The notes beneath the pieces are model-generated. The model saw only the letters and a list, made by a program, of their open reading frames with translations, was not told the origin of the DNA and searched no databases. 5,315 bases of DNA from an uncultured Caryophanales bacterium (GTDB lineage Bacteria > Bacillota_I > Bacilli_A > RF39 > UBA660): positions 1 through 5,315 of the forward strand of contig CAMSXY010000090.1 of assembly GCA_947065955.1 (NCBI GenBank). Direction: 5' to 3'. Below are positions 1-5,315 of this stretch, piece by piece (the first letter of the stretch is position 1; every line of letters starts with the position of its first letter). The translations under genes were made by a program, and so were the position numbers.

Positions 1-641
1 GGTCTTATTATGGAACGAAGATAGAGGATCTTTATGAAAGTATTTATGTTCGAAACTTAACTGATGGGAAATTATATTCTGTTTCTGAAAAAGATTATTA
101 TGGTGAAGATTTTACTGGCAATTATGATCGACCCGAAGGATTAGAAGAATTAGTACGTAGTTTTTCGGAATTTACATTTTTAAATCCTTCTCCTTATGCG
201 GAATCGAATAAAAATTTTAGTATTGTTACCAAAGAGAATCTATATGAATTGTCCAGAAGTGTTTCTTCAAATGTTTGGGTAAGTTTGTTTATTCGAGCCA
301 GAGGAGGAACACAAAATGTTGAAATTTCTAATTTAAAATTAAATTTTGAGGATAATTCCTCTCTTACCTTGGAACAAGCTGTAGAAGGGAAATATATTGA
401 ACCTCTTGTTGTTATTTCTTCAAGTTCAAGTGGCGGTTTTTTATGGCCAGATATTTTGAATATTAAAAATGGAGGTTCTTCTGGTATTGCGAATTTTCCA
501 GATGTACATATTCTATTTAAAACGAAAGAAAAATCTAAAATAAAGAGTTATAGCTTTACTTCTAATCGTACTTTTGATGGAAGATATGATGGAACTTATT
601 TAAGTGAAGTAAAGAATATTGATTTATCTTTTAAACCCTAA
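1..641 (+). CDS. Unrecognised protein, 3' part only (probably secreted or surface)
   Basis: The reading frame (first full codon at 3) is open from the left edge to TAA at 639-641, so 212 C-terminal residues are visible and the start lies outside the window. A TTG at 249 is in frame but is not a credible start: the frame upstream is uninterrupted and reads like normal protein, and no Shine-Dalgarno site precedes it. The protein is rich in Ser, Asn, Tyr, Phe and Lys, has no cysteine, and alternates short beta-type stretches with polar loops (a run of five Ser before GGFLWPD, then a GGSSG loop). No transmembrane segment and no LPXTG sorting signal are present at the C-terminus. I do not recognise a family. 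The composition suggests an extracellular beta-rich protein, which is inference only. A strong terminator follows 7 bases after the stop, so this is the last gene of its transcript. Confidence 0.75.
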   Translation, partial: SYYGTKIEDLYESIYVRNLTDGKLYSVSEKDYYGEDFTGNYDRPEGLEELVRSFSEFTFLNPSPYAESNKNFSIVTKENLYELSRSVSSNVWVSLFIRARGGTQNVEISNLKLNFEDNSSLTLEQAVEGKYIEPLVVISSSSSGGFLWPDILNIKNGGSSGIANFPDVHILFKTKEKSKIKSYSFTSNRTFDGRYDGTYLSEVKNIDLSFKP

Positions 642-648
642 AAGAAAT

Positions 649-691
649 AAAAAACATCATAAATTAAATAAAATTTATGATGTTTTTTTTT
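649..691. terminator. Bidirectional intrinsic terminator between convergent genes
   Basis: A perfect 15-bp inverted repeat (651-665 with 672-686) encloses a 6-nt loop (666-671). The pairing can extend two more A-T pairs outward (649-650 with 687-688). A T run (683-691) follows on +. On - the mirrored A-rich flank (641-654) gives a U-rich tail as well. It sits 7 nt after the stop of the upstream + gene and 18 nt beyond the stop of the - gene, so one hairpin can end both transcripts. The stem is almost all A-T, with only two G-C pairs, so its strength comes from length. Confidence 0.85.
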
Positions 692-709
692 ATTAAAAGC
701 GTATTAAAA

Positions 710-2086
710 TTATTTTTGTTCTTTTGTGATTAAGTTTTTATAATATTTCCATGCAAGAACTCGAAAGACATGTCTATCAATAAGTTCTTCACTTATTTCT
801 CCATTATCTAAAGCTTCTTTTATAGAAGAAAAAGCGTTTATATAATCACTTGTAATAAGAAGATCGTTTCCAGCTATTAAGGCTTTTAAGAAAACATTTG
901 GGATAGAAGAAGTTGCTCCCATACTTAAATCGTCTGTAATAATAATTCCAGAAAAATTTAAATCTTTTCGAAGAAGATTATGAATGCTGATAGAAAGGGA
1001 GGCTGGATTTTCTTGATCAATGCTTGTTGTAATATTGTGACTTACTAAAACGGACTCTGCCCCTGCTTCAATTCCTGCTTTGAAAGGTGGAAGATGGACT
1101 TCTTCAAGTTCTTTTAAAGATGCTTGGTTGTAAGCACTGTTTTTGTGTGTATCTAGTGTATTTCCGTATCCAGGAAAATGTTTTAGCGTGTAGGAAACTG
1201 TTGTATTTTTACTTGCTTCTATTACAACTTTTGCGAAAGTGGAGGTAAGAAGACTTCCCTCTCCTAATGTACGTGGGTACATAAAATCATTTGTATTTGT
1301 AGAAACATCTACTACAGGAGCTAAATTTAAATTGATTCCCAAGTTATGAAGAATATTATTTTTTAAAATAGTATCTTTTTTAATTTCTTCAAAACCACCT
1401 AGAAGATAAAGTTCCCTTGGAGATTGAAAAGGAGAATTTACAAGTTTAGGGTTACTACTAATACGAACGACTTTTCCTCCTTCTTCATCTACAGCGATTA
1501 AAAGAGGAATAGAGGACGCTTTTTGAACGGAAGAGATCATCTCTTGCACTTCTTTTTCTGTTTTGTTTTTAAAATCTCTTGCAAATAGGAGGTATCCTCC
1601 AAAAGGATATTCTTTTATATCTTCTATTGCCTTTTCTGTAGATTTTGGAAAACGAACTAAAAGCAATTGAGCAATTTTTTCTTCTATGGAAAGTGTTTTA
1701 AGTTTTTCGTAAGCAAGTGAATAGTATTCTGAAAAGATTCCATTATCCTGCCAGCTTGTTGGAATTTCATTTTCTTTTTTTGCGATTTCAATGATTTCAT
1801 AATTGGTAATTTTTCCCTCTTGAATTTCTTTTTTAGAATCTAGAATTCCTGTGTAGGTAATTACTAAAGTATCTCCAGAAGAGACATGAAGATGTTCAAT
1901 AGGAAATGTGTAAATAGTATTATGATCATCTAAAATGGTTACTGTATCCTCCGTAATGGACATAACTGTAACAGTTAAATCAATAGGGGTTATTGTTTCT
2001 TCTTTTTTTAAGTATGGTAGGGTAAAAAATCCTATGAGACATAAAAGAAAAATAATAAAAAGAGAGAGACTAAATTTTTTTTTCAT
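710..2086 (-). CDS. nagZ: Membrane-anchored GH3 beta-N-acetylhexosaminidase, NagZ type
   Basis: This 458-residue glycoside hydrolase family 3 protein is expected to release N-acetylglucosamine from muropeptides or related amino-sugar glycans. Residues 1-24 form a positively charged start plus a hydrophobic segment. C16 lacks a proper lipobox and there is no clear signal-peptidase site, so an uncleaved anchor with the enzyme outside is likely. Residues about 33-104 form a small beta-rich domain. Residues about 120-458 are the catalytic barrel, close to the ~340 residues of single-domain NagZ. Visible motifs are LSIEEKIAQLL (132-142), VDEEGGKVVRI (199-209), YPRTLG (270-275), KHFPGYG (302-308), the NagZ Asp-His acid/base dyad (D312, H314), and ITDDLSMGA (383-391) with D385 as likely nucleophile. 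The start is supported by AGGAGG on - at 2091-2096, four bases before ATG. It is divergent from the sugar transferase operon. Exact substrate is inferred. Confidence 0.9.
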   Translation of the reverse strand: MKKKFSLSLFIIFLLCLIGFFTLPYLKKEETITPIDLTVTVMSITEDTVTILDDHNTIYTFPIEHLHVSSGDTLVITYTGILDSKKEIQEGKITNYEIIEIAKKENEIPTSWQDNGIFSEYYSLAYEKLKTLSIEEKIAQLLLVRFPKSTEKAIEDIKEYPFGGYLLFARDFKNKTEKEVQEMISSVQKASSIPLLIAVDEEGGKVVRISSNPKLVNSPFQSPRELYLLGGFEEIKKDTILKNNILHNLGINLNLAPVVDVSTNTNDFMYPRTLGEGSLLTSTFAKVVIEASKNTTVSYTLKHFPGYGNTLDTHKNSAYNQASLKELEEVHLPPFKAGIEAGAESVLVSHNITTSIDQENPASLSISIHNLLRKDLNFSGIIITDDLSMGATSSIPNVFLKALIAGNDLLITSDYINAFSSIKEALDNGEISEELIDRHVFRVLAWKYYKNLITKEQK

Positions 2087-2119
2087 ATTTCCTCCTACAA
2101 ATATTTTTGATATATATTT

Positions 2120-2158
2120 ATTATACTATTATCTTAGCACATTATGTTGTTAAAACAA
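2120..2158 (-). promoter_or_regulatory. Possible weak promoter for the NagZ gene
   Basis: On - there are two candidate -10 hexamers, TATAAT (2120-2125) and GATAAT (2128-2133). The best -35-like sequence is TTGTTT (2153-2158), 19 nt before the second. Spacing and -35 match are poor and the region is very AT-rich, so the real -10 cannot be chosen from sequence. A promoter is expected here because the gene is divergent from its neighbour. Confidence 0.3.
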
Positions 2159-2200
2159 AAAAATTATGCAAACAATTTTGAAAAATAACTTTTTATAAAT

Positions 2201-2229
2201 TTGAAAAAGAAAAAAAAATTCGATATAAT
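2201..2229 (+). promoter_or_regulatory. Consensus sigma-A-type promoter of the sugar transferase-trhP operon
   Basis: TTGAAA (2201-2206) and TATAAT (2224-2229) are separated by exactly 17 nt, much of it poly-A. Transcription should begin near 2236, giving a leader of about 100 nt before the sugar transferase and about 50 nt before the small upstream ORF. It is the only strong promoter visible for the three-gene operon; none is seen between those genes. Confidence 0.75.
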
Positions 2230-2284
2230 AGGGATAACGTTCAAAAGAAAGTAAAATATTTTTTATAAGAAGGGCGAGATTTTA

Positions 2285-2344
2285 ATGGGAATATTATTAA
2301 AAATACAAATAGTATCTATTTCATATGGGAAAATGTATGTATAA
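2285..2344 (+). CDS. Possible 19-codon upstream ORF (leader peptide) overlapping the sugar transferase start
   Basis: ATG at 2285 is preceded by AGAAGGG-type purines (about 2268-2274, ten bases away), the best ribosome site in this leader. It encodes MGILLKIQIVSISYGKMYV and stops at TAA 2342-2344. The stop lies just past the likely sugar transferase start (ATG 2337), in the overlapping form ATGTATAA, which is a typical arrangement for re-initiation or translational coupling. The peptide has no known match to my knowledge and is hydrophobic with few charges. It could be a coupling leader or a chance ORF in AT-rich DNA. Confidence 0.3.
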   Translation: MGILLKIQIVSISYGKMYV

Positions 2345-2873
2345 ATATATAAAAAGAATATTAGATGTTTTATTATCAATCCTATGTCTTTTTTTAACCC
2401 TTCCAATCATGATAATAATTTTGATTATTACGTATCTTGATATTAAAAGGCCTCTCATTGATATTCGTATTCCTCGGGAAGGAAAACATAAAGTGCCATT
2501 TTATATGTATAAAATAAGAACAAGAGTATACGATGAATTTGGAAATAGCAGTTATACGAAAATAAGTAAGTTTATAGATAAAACAGGTCTTAATGAATTA
2601 CCTCAATTTAATATTTTAAAAGGAGAAATGAGTTTTATAGGACCAAGAGCATTTATATGTAATGAAACTTTACCAGAAGGGAAAATAAGTCCTAAAAGGT
2701 ACTTAGTAAAACCAGGTATTATGGGACTTTCTCAGAGTCTTGGCGGAAGAAAATTAAGTTATAAAAAAACTTTAGAATGTGACGAAATATATTATGATAA
2801 TTTTGGGTTTCGGCAAGATGTAAAAATATTTTTTAAATCTATCATAATTATCTTAAAAAATATCTTTGCATAA
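2337..2873 (+). CDS. Short bacterial sugar transferase (PglC-like monotopic phosphoglycosyl transferase) with altered active site
   Basis: The family (PF02397) moves a phospho-sugar from a UDP-sugar to undecaprenyl phosphate at the inner face of the membrane. With ATG 2337 the protein has 178 residues, near PglC size. Visible are KRILD (6-10), a re-entrant hydrophobic helix with Pro (about 11-33), PREGK and KIRT (46-62), GLNELPQ (84-90), FNILKGEMSFIGPR (91-104), KPGIMGLSQ (125-133) and a Tyr-Tyr plus DVKI tail (152-164). The catalytic Asp-Glu dyad of the family (LDELPQ) reads Asn86-Glu87. The usual Arg five residues before the dyad is D81, and GPRP is GPRA. Catalysis is therefore doubtful. 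ATG 2325 (four residues longer) is an alternative, but it has no ribosome site, while GGGA (2327-2330) precedes 2337 and the N-terminus then aligns with PglC. It lies 32 nt upstream of the first U32 gene, probably in one operon. Confidence 0.85.
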   Translation: MYKYIKRILDVLLSILCLFLTLPIMIIILIITYLDIKRPLIDIRIPREGKHKVPFYMYKIRTRVYDEFGNSSYTKISKFIDKTGLNELPQFNILKGEMSFIGPRAFICNETLPEGKISPKRYLVKPGIMGLSQSLGGRKLSYKKTLECDEIYYDNFGFRQDVKIFFKSIIIILKNIFA

Positions 2874-2905
2874 AGGATAAATAAATTTTAAAAGGTAGTG
2901 ATTTT

Positions 2906-3754
2906 ATGAAAAAGATAGTAATAACAAGGATGCAACAAATAGAAACGTTAAAAGAATATACAGAGGCTTTTCTTTTTGGAATAAAAGGTTTATCTGTAAA
3001 TATAATAGATCCTATTTCTTTAAACGAATTAAAAACCCTTTTAGAAAAATATCCTAAAAAGGAATTTTTTGTTTCCTTAAATAAAAATATGCATAATGAA
3101 GATTTACTTGTTTTAAGAGAAACATTGAAAGAATTAAACGAATTGCCGATTAGTGGAATCTTTTTTTATGACGCTTCCCTTTTAAAAATAAAAAAGGAAG
3201 AAAATTTTTCTTTCCCTCTTTTTTGGGCAGCAGAACATTTAACAACTAATTTTAATACGATTACTTTTTTTGAAAAAAATGGTGTAAGTGGAACTTTTCT
3301 TTCTTCTGATATTACTTTAAGAGAAATCATAGAGATAAGAAATAATACAAAGGGTTCTTTGATTGTACCGATTTTTGGTTATCAATCTATGATGGTCTCT
3401 AGAAGACATCTTTTAAATAATTATTTAAATGCTTTTGAATTAAAGAATTCTTCTAAAAATTTTTATATTGAAAAAGAAGGAAAAAGGTATCCTATTTTTG
3501 ATACGCAAGAAGGCACTTTTGTATATTCTAATGCAGTATTGAACGCAGTAGAAGAATATGAAATGTTCGAAAATGAAAAAATCGATTATGTTCTTTTTGA
3601 TAGTACTCATATAGAGGAATCTATTTTTTTAAGTATAATGAAAGAAGTAAAAGAGAAAAAGTATGTAGAGGCAGATAAGATAATCAAGGAAAAAATTCTG
3701 AATCAGGATAAAGGATTTTTATATCAAGAAACTATCTATAAAGTAAAGAGGTGA
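2906..3754 (+). CDS. trhP1: U32 family protein, TrhP1/YrrN type (tRNA U34 hydroxylation partner)
   Basis: This 282-residue protein belongs with the YrrN-type members of the 'peptidase U32' group. That group is now linked to RNA hydroxylation rather than proteolysis; Bacillus YrrN and YrrO (TrhP1/TrhP2) act in forming 5-hydroxyuridine at tRNA position 34. The protein looks like an alpha/beta barrel, with strands such as EFFVSL (53-58) and ISGIFFYDA (82-90). The conserved stretch GYQSMMVSRRHLLNNYL (158-174) replaces the cysteine motif of its partner, and the C-terminus ends GFLYQETIYKVK (270-281). It contains no cysteine at all, so it cannot bind an Fe-S cluster alone, which fits a partner or scaffold role. 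ATG 2906 follows an AAGGTAGTGAT Shine-Dalgarno-like site (about 2892-2902). It is slightly shorter than the roughly 300 residues usual for YrrN. The U32 gene four bases downstream supports the assignment; the family call rests on this neighbour and the motifs. Confidence 0.8.
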   Translation: MKKIVITRMQQIETLKEYTEAFLFGIKGLSVNIIDPISLNELKTLLEKYPKKEFFVSLNKNMHNEDLLVLRETLKELNELPISGIFFYDASLLKIKKEENFSFPLFWAAEHLTTNFNTITFFEKNGVSGTFLSSDITLREIIEIRNNTKGSLIVPIFGYQSMMVSRRHLLNNYLNAFELKNSSKNFYIEKEGKRYPIFDTQEGTFVYSNAVLNAVEEYEMFENEKIDYVLFDSTHIEESIFLSIMKEVKEKKYVEADKIIKEKILNQDKGFLYQETIYKVKR

Positions 3755-3758
3755 ATCG

Positions 3759-4976
3759 ATGAAAAAACCAGAATTGTTAGCTCCTGCTGGAGATTTAGAA
3801 CGTCTTAAAATTGCTATTTTATATGGAGCGGATGCTGTTTATATGGGAGGAATGGCTTTTGGACTTCGAGCTAATGCCACTAATTTTACACTTGAGGAAA
3901 TCAAAGAAGGTCTTTTCTTTGCACATGAAAGAAATCGAAAAGTATATATTACTGTGAATATTGTTTTACACAATAAAGAAATTAAACCATTAAATGAATA
4001 TTTAAAAACTTTAAAAGAAATTGGTGTAGATGCTATTATCGCAAGTGATCCAACCGTAATTGAAATGGCAAAAAAACATGGACTTGAAGTTCATTTATCG
4101 ACTCAGCAGTCGACTTTAAATTATGAAAGTGCCTTATTTTTTAAGGAACTTGGAGTATCTAGAATTGTTCTTGGAAGAGAGACAACAAAAGAGGATATTG
4201 CTCTTATTAAACAAAAAACAGGAATTGAAATAGAATGTTTTATTCATGGAGCAATGTGTGCTTCTTATAGCGGAAGATGTGTTCTTTCTAATTATTTTAC
4301 AAAAAGGGACGCGAACCGAGGGGGATGTAGTCAAATTTGTCGTTGGAATTTTGAGTTATGGGACGATGAAAAAAACATTACTTCTTTAAAAGATTTTACT
4401 TTTTGTTCGAAAGATTTATCAATGTTGCCTTATATTGATGAAATGATAGAGATAGGAGTGGATAGTTTAAAAATAGAGGGAAGAATGCGTTCGAGTTATT
4501 ATATCGCAACTGTCGTTGGAATCTATCGACAAGCTATTGATTCATATCCTACAAAAGGAAAGGAATTTTTTTATAAAAATGCTCAAAGAATTTTAGATGC
4601 TTGTGCAAATCGAGATAGTGTTCCCCAATTTTTTAATGAAGTTTATGACCATACATGTAGTTATTATAATGGTCGTGTTGAAATTTCAAATCAAGATTTT
4701 TTAGGAATTGTATTAGATTATGACGAAAAGACAAAGTATGTTACCCTAGAACAAAGAAATTATTTTAAAAAGGGAGATTCTGTTGAATTTTTTGGACCTG
4801 GTAAAACTTATACTTATATTCTTTCGGATATTTTTGATGAGGAGGGAAGAAAAGTAGAAGTTGCAAGGCATCCAAGGCAAATTTTAAAGTTTCAAGTGGA
4901 TTTTCCTCTTTCTAAAAATGATATGATGCGAAAGAATATATTAAATATTGTTCAACAGGATATTTCCTCTACATAA
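3759..4976 (+). CDS. trhP2: U32 family protein, TrhP2/YrrO type (tRNA 5-hydroxyuridine synthesis)
   Basis: This 405-residue cytoplasmic protein is a full-length YrrO/YegQ-type U32 member, by homology needed for 5-hydroxyuridine at the tRNA wobble position (prephenate-dependent pathway). It starts with the family signature PELLAPAGDLERL (4-16) and YGADAVYMGG (22-31). The region E159-S177 matches the U32 PROSITE pattern exactly (ECF..GAMC....GRCVLS). C167, C174 and C190, with C194 or C216, are the probable [4Fe-4S] ligands, as in UbiU/UbiV. DSLKIEGRMRS (235-245) is another family motif. Residues about 313-400 form the C-terminal beta-barrel domain. The start is fixed by AGAGGTGA (3747-3754), which overlaps the upstream TGA stop; the 4-nt gap suggests translational coupling and equal output of the pair. 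Older databases call such proteins collagenase-like proteases; protease activity is unlikely. Confidence 0.93.
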   Translation: MKKPELLAPAGDLERLKIAILYGADAVYMGGMAFGLRANATNFTLEEIKEGLFFAHERNRKVYITVNIVLHNKEIKPLNEYLKTLKEIGVDAIIASDPTVIEMAKKHGLEVHLSTQQSTLNYESALFFKELGVSRIVLGRETTKEDIALIKQKTGIEIECFIHGAMCASYSGRCVLSNYFTKRDANRGGCSQICRWNFELWDDEKNITSLKDFTFCSKDLSMLPYIDEMIEIGVDSLKIEGRMRSSYYIATVVGIYRQAIDSYPTKGKEFFYKNAQRILDACANRDSVPQFFNEVYDHTCSYYNGRVEISNQDFLGIVLDYDEKTKYVTLEQRNYFKKGDSVEFFGPGKTYTYILSDIFDEEGRKVEVARHPRQILKFQVDFPLSKNDMMRKNILNIVQQDISST

Positions 4977-5054
4977 AAATATTTTCCAAGTTATGAAAGT
5001 GTTTAAAAAACGATTTTGATGTTTTGATAAGTACTTTTTTAGTGTTAATGGGAA

Positions 5055-5113
5055 AAATAAATTTTAAGGTAGTAAGGGATGGAAAAAAATTTTTAACCTG
5101 ATAAAATTTATTT
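5055..5113. repeat. AT-rich inverted repeat, possible stem in the operon 3' UTR
   Basis: AAATAAATTTT (5055-5065) and its exact complement AAAATTTATTT (5103-5113) form an 11-bp stem. It can extend by A5066-T5102, and after a 2-nt bulge by AGGT/ACCT (5067-5070 with 5096-5099), giving about 16 pairs around a 25-nt loop. No T run follows, so it is not a terminator. The left arm can also pair with AAAATTTAT at 5130-5138. In DNA this AT-rich some of this can be chance. Confidence 0.4.
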
Positions 5114-5155
5114 AGTAGCCTTTATTTTAAAAATTTATGATGTTTTTCATATATT

Positions 5156-5185
5156 GAAACATAGTAAAAATATGTTTCTTTTTTT
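5156..5185 (+). terminator. Intrinsic terminator downstream of trhP2
   Basis: GAAACATA (5156-5163) pairs perfectly with TATGTTTC (5171-5178) around a 7-nt loop, followed at once by seven T (5179-5185). The geometry works only for the + strand. The nearest upstream gene ends at 4976, which leaves a 3' UTR of about 180 nt if this ends the sugar transferase-trhP operon. Confidence 0.7.
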
Positions 5186-5189
5186 GTTT

Positions 5190-5203
5190 TATAAAGCTTT
5201 ATA
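5190..5203. repeat. Perfect 14-nt palindrome, possible operator
   Basis: TATAAAGCTTTATA is fully self-complementary with no spacer. It lies between the terminator and the next promoter, 27 nt upstream of the -35 box. The position would fit an activator or repressor site, but no family match is recognised. Confidence 0.3.
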
Positions 5204-5229
5204 CTTAAAAAAAGTTCTATTAGGCTTCA

Positions 5230-5258
5230 TTGATTTTTAATATTTCTAATGCGATAAT
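5230..5258 (+). promoter_or_regulatory. Promoter for the gene starting at 5294
   Basis: TTGATT (5230-5235) and GATAAT (5253-5258) are spaced by exactly 17 nt, each hexamer with one difference or so from consensus. Transcription should begin near 5264, giving a short leader of about 30 nt that contains the AGGAGG site. Confidence 0.65.
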
Positions 5259-5293
5259 GGGCATAAATAGGCTAGTGAAAGTAGGAGGAAATT

Positions 5294-5315
5294 ATGAAAC
5301 AAAGAAAAAAGGGTT
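5294..5315 (+). CDS. Start of an unidentified gene, cut by the window edge
   Basis: ATG at 5294 is preceded by a perfect AGGAGG (5283-5288) with a 5-nt gap, and a promoter sits 36 nt further upstream. Only MKQRKKG and one further base are visible. The very basic N-terminus would suit a signal peptide or membrane protein, but this cannot be decided from seven residues. Confidence 0.7.

Larger units (their letters stand above)
4977..5293. other. 317-nt intergenic region
   Basis: No convincing gene lies here on either strand; only ORFs of a few to about 30 codons without ribosome sites occur. It holds an AT-rich inverted repeat (5055-5113), an intrinsic terminator (5156-5185), a 14-nt palindrome (5190-5203) and a promoter (5230-5258). 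The first about 80 bases show only a weak 6-bp pairing. I do not recognise any known riboswitch or small RNA. Confidence 0.6.

Noticed and set aside
249..641. Separate 130-residue gene starting at TTG 249
   Set aside because: The frame is open and protein-like back to the window edge and no ribosome site precedes 249; it is the tail of a larger gene.
710..2086. Lipoprotein anchor at C16 of the NagZ protein
   Set aside because: The residues before C16 (FLL) do not fit a lipobox and the hydrophobic stretch continues after it; a transmembrane anchor fits better.
1935..2153. 72-codon ORF on + inside and beyond the NagZ start
   Set aside because: It is antisense to the signal peptide and N-terminal domain of the well-supported NagZ gene, with no ribosome site and a low-complexity protein.
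4134..4334. 66-codon ORF on - inside trhP2
   Set aside because: It lies wholly antisense to the U32 cysteine-motif region, which is certain coding sequence, and has no start signals.
3759..4976. Collagenase-like secreted protease (older U32 name)
   Set aside because: No signal peptide, an exact Fe-S-type cysteine motif, and pairing with a YrrN-type gene favour RNA hydroxylation.
4990..5040. Possible terminator right after trhP2 (AAAGTG with TACTTT, then T run)
   Set aside because: Only six pairs, one of them G-T, and a loop of about 26 nt; much weaker than the hairpin at 5156.
5048..5101. 17-codon ORF (MGKINFKVV...) and a 5-codon ORF at 5079 in the intergenic region
   Set aside because: The first has no ribosome site; the second has a TAAGGG-like site but only five codons. 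Both are expected by chance.

Overview
The window is AT-rich (about 30% GC by eye). It uses standard bacterial code: TGA ends one gene and Trp is encoded by TGG. Shine-Dalgarno sites are AGGAGG-like and the promoters are sigma-A-like. Together with the YrrN/YrrO-type U32 gene pair, this points to a low-GC Gram-positive bacterium (Bacillota, Bacilli/Erysipelotrichia/RF39-like). No mobile element, CRISPR array, tRNA or rRNA is visible.

Layout: (1) Positions 1-641 hold the 3' part of an unrecognised, probably secreted or surface gene on +; the frame is open to the left edge. (2) A hairpin at 649-691 is a shared bidirectional terminator between this gene and a convergent one. (3) Positions 710-2086 on - encode a membrane-anchored GH3 beta-N-acetylhexosaminidase (NagZ type) with an extra small N-terminal beta-rich domain. 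(4) A divergent intergenic region (2087-2336) carries the AGGAGG site of the NagZ gene, a consensus promoter on + (TTGAAA-17-TATAAT) and a possible 19-codon upstream ORF. (5) A + operon follows: a short phosphoglycosyl transferase-like (bacterial sugar transferase) gene, a cysteine-free U32 protein (TrhP1/YrrN type) and a full U32 protein with its cysteine motif (TrhP2/YrrO type). (6) A 317-nt intergenic region has an AT-rich inverted repeat, an intrinsic terminator, a 14-nt palindrome and a promoter. (7) The first seven codons of another + gene run off the right edge.

The two U32 proteins probably work together in 5-hydroxyuridine formation at the tRNA wobble position, as their Bacillus homologues do. 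NagZ probably acts in muropeptide or amino-sugar turnover at the cell surface. The most unusual item is the sugar transferase: the Asp of its catalytic Asp-Glu dyad is Asn, several other conserved positions are changed, and it sits in front of tRNA-modification genes instead of in a glycan cluster. It may be a pseudoenzyme or have a changed activity. I see no convincing wholly new system here.
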